From JBILVQ01 sp044370375 (GTDB lineage: Bacteria > Bacteroidota > Bacteroidia > UBA4408), in assembly GCA_044370375.1 (NCBI GenBank), contig JBILVQ010000155.1, positions 1 through 7,157 of the forward strand: 7,157 bases of DNA, read 5' to 3'. The stretch's first letter is position 1. The number at the start of each line of letters is the position of its first letter. Both the position numbers and the translations under genes were made by a program. Shown here piece after piece: positions 5,794 to 7,157 of the stretch. A model generated the notes under the pieces. It was given only the letters and a program-made list of their open reading frames with translations, had not been told where the DNA came from and made no database searches.

Positions 5794-7157
5794 ATGAACA
5801 AAAGACTGCTATTGGGCATTAGCTTCTGCCTCCTGCTTGCTTCAGGTTTAATTACCTGCTCTTTCTTACCCCGCGAACAATCCGATCCACAAAAATCTAT
5901 TGTTACCGAAACCGTTATGCTGCAATTGCTCAACGGTGCTCATTTTAGTCCGCGTGAGTTTAACGACCGCTTCTCAGAGGATGTTTATGATTTATACATC
6001 AAACGCTTAGACATCAACAAAAAATTCTTCCTACAATCTGATATAGATCAACTCAAAAAATCCAGACGCTTAATTGATGATGAAGTGCTGAGCGGTAAAC
6101 TGACCTTCTTTGAAGAAGCCAACAATATTCTCAATCAACGCATGAACGAAGTAGAGGGTTTTTATAAAGAACTGCTGAGCAAACCCTTTGATTATACTAT
6201 TCAGGAAAGCATTGAAACCGATAACAAGAAGTTAAATTATGCTGCCAATGCCCAGGCACTGAAAGATGAATGGAGAAAAGTGCTTAAATACCAAACCCTC
6301 ATTCGATTAAGTGATATGATGGAAACACAGGAAAAAGCCGAAGCAAAAAAAGATACCGTTATAGAAAAAAAATCTTTCGAGGCGATGGAAAAAGACGCAA
6401 GAGAAAAGGTGGAAAAAAATTACACCGATTTTTTTAAGCGACTAAAAAAACAAGAAGATACCGACCGATTGGGCGTTTACTTAAACACCATTTCTAATGC
6501 CTATGATCCGCATACCGAATTCTTCCCTCCAAGGGTAAAAGAAAATTTCGACATCGCAATGAGCGGTCAACTGGAAGGCATTGGTGCCCAACTGCAAGAG
6601 AAAGACGGTAGCATCAAGGTTTCAAACATTATTCCCGGAAGCCCATCCTGGCGCCAGGGTCAATTAAAAGCAGGAGATGTAATCATAAAAGTTGCACAAG
6701 GTCCTAACGACCCCGTTGATGTAACCGACATGCGCCTCGATGAAGCTGTTACACTCGTGCGCGGGAAAAAAGGAACCGAAGTTCGTTTAACCGTGCGCAA
6801 AGTAGACGGCAGTGTGGTGGTTATTCCTATCATCCGCGATGTGGTGGTGCTTGAAGAAACCTATGCCAAATCATTGGTGCTAACAGGTGGTAAAAAAATT
6901 GGTTACATCAAGCTGCCTAGTTTCTATGCCGACTTTAACAAACAAGGAGGAAGAAGATGTGCTACCGACATGAAAAAAGAGGTAATGAAACTAAAGGCCG
7001 AAGGCATTGATGGACTCATCATTGATGTTAGAAACAATGGCGGTGGCTCCTTGCAGGATGTTGTAGAAATAGCAGGAATGTTTATTCCAAAGGGACCTAT
7101 CGTTCAGGTAAAATCTCGCGGCCAAAACGCAGATGTTTTAGAAGACAAAGATCCTGC
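5794..7157 (+). CDS. Prc/Tsp-type carboxy-terminal processing protease (S41), 3' end missing
   Basis: The product resembles Prc/Tsp, a periplasmic serine protease that degrades or trims proteins from their C-termini. I read 454 codons from ATG 5794 to the edge; Bacteroidota homologs have about 700 residues, so the 3' third is missing. Residues 1-22 form a signal peptide (KR, then a hydrophobic core) ending in LITC, a possible lipobox with Cys22 but with Thr at -1. Residues about 35-250 form the long N-terminal Tsp domain, including AYDPHTEFFPP (236-246). A PDZ domain follows at about 253-345, with binding loop GIGAQL (262-267) and GSPSWRQGQLKAGDVI. The S41 protease domain begins near 365 and includes IIDVRNNGGGSL (409-420). 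The Ser in NNGGGS is not the catalytic one: the Ser-Lys dyad (E. coli Ser430/Lys455) lies just beyond the window. The gene is divergent from suf, with no evident functional link. There is no Shine-Dalgarno sequence. An ATG at 5775 is out of frame. Confidence 0.93.
   Translation, partial: MNKRLLLGISFCLLLASGLITCSFLPREQSDPQKSIVTETVMLQLLNGAHFSPREFNDRFSEDVYDLYIKRLDINKKFFLQSDIDQLKKSRRLIDDEVLSGKLTFFEEANNILNQRMNEVEGFYKELLSKPFDYTIQESIETDNKKLNYAANAQALKDEWRKVLKYQTLIRLSDMMETQEKAEAKKDTVIEKKSFEAMEKDAREKVEKNYTDFFKRLKKQEDTDRLGVYLNTISNAYDPHTEFFPPRVKENFDIAMSGQLEGIGAQLQEKDGSIKVSNIIPGSPSWRQGQLKAGDVIIKVAQGPNDPVDVTDMRLDEAVTLVRGKKGTEVRLTVRKVDGSVVVIPIIRDVVVLEETYAKSLVLTGGKKIGYIKLPSFYADFNKQGGRRCATDMKKEVMKLKAEGIDGLIIDVRNNGGGSLQDVVEIAGMFIPKGPIVQVKSRGQNADVLEDKDP

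Noticed and set aside
7012..7050. Ser of NNGGGS in the S41 domain as the catalytic serine
   Set aside because: In Prc/Tsp the nucleophile is in a later motif; E. coli Prc has Ala at this position (NNGGGA).

Overview
This is an ordinary-looking chromosomal window, probably from a member of the Bacteroidota. Three things suggest this: the gene leaders lack Shine-Dalgarno sequences, the promoter has the phylum's TAnnTTTG-type -7 element (TATCTTTG), and the protein variants look right for the phylum. Base composition is moderately AT-rich. I cannot place the genus.

Positions 1-5471 hold a single minus-strand SUF iron-sulfur cluster assembly operon, read from right to left: an A-type carrier (sufA-like), sufB, sufC, sufD, sufS and sufE. 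This is the same gene order as E. coli sufABCDSE. The genes are packed with gaps of 23, 26 and 6 nt, followed by two 4-nt overlaps. SufE is cut by the left edge. SufS takes sulfur from cysteine and passes it as a persulfide to SufE, which delivers it to the SufBC2D scaffold. There ATP hydrolysis by SufC drives cluster assembly, and the A-type protein carries clusters to client proteins.

Positions 5472-5793 are a divergent intergenic region. Its suf-proximal part holds a convincing suf promoter with two perfect inverted repeats: one (5515-5532) lies between and overlaps the promoter elements, and one (5483-5501, 19 bp) lies at or just after the predicted transcription start. I regard these repeats as the most interesting part of the window, as candidate operators for iron, redox or cluster-responsive control. 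The rest of the region shows no convincing gene or RNA.

From 5794 to the right edge, on the plus strand, is the N-terminal two thirds of an exported Prc/Tsp-type carboxy-terminal processing protease (family S41). The window ends just before the expected catalytic serine and lysine.

I found no mobile element, CRISPR array, tRNA, rRNA or clearly new system. Other points worth checking are a Gly in place of a PLP-phosphate-contacting Ser in SufS, two matching ATGATG stop/start junctions, and a non-canonical lipobox on the protease.
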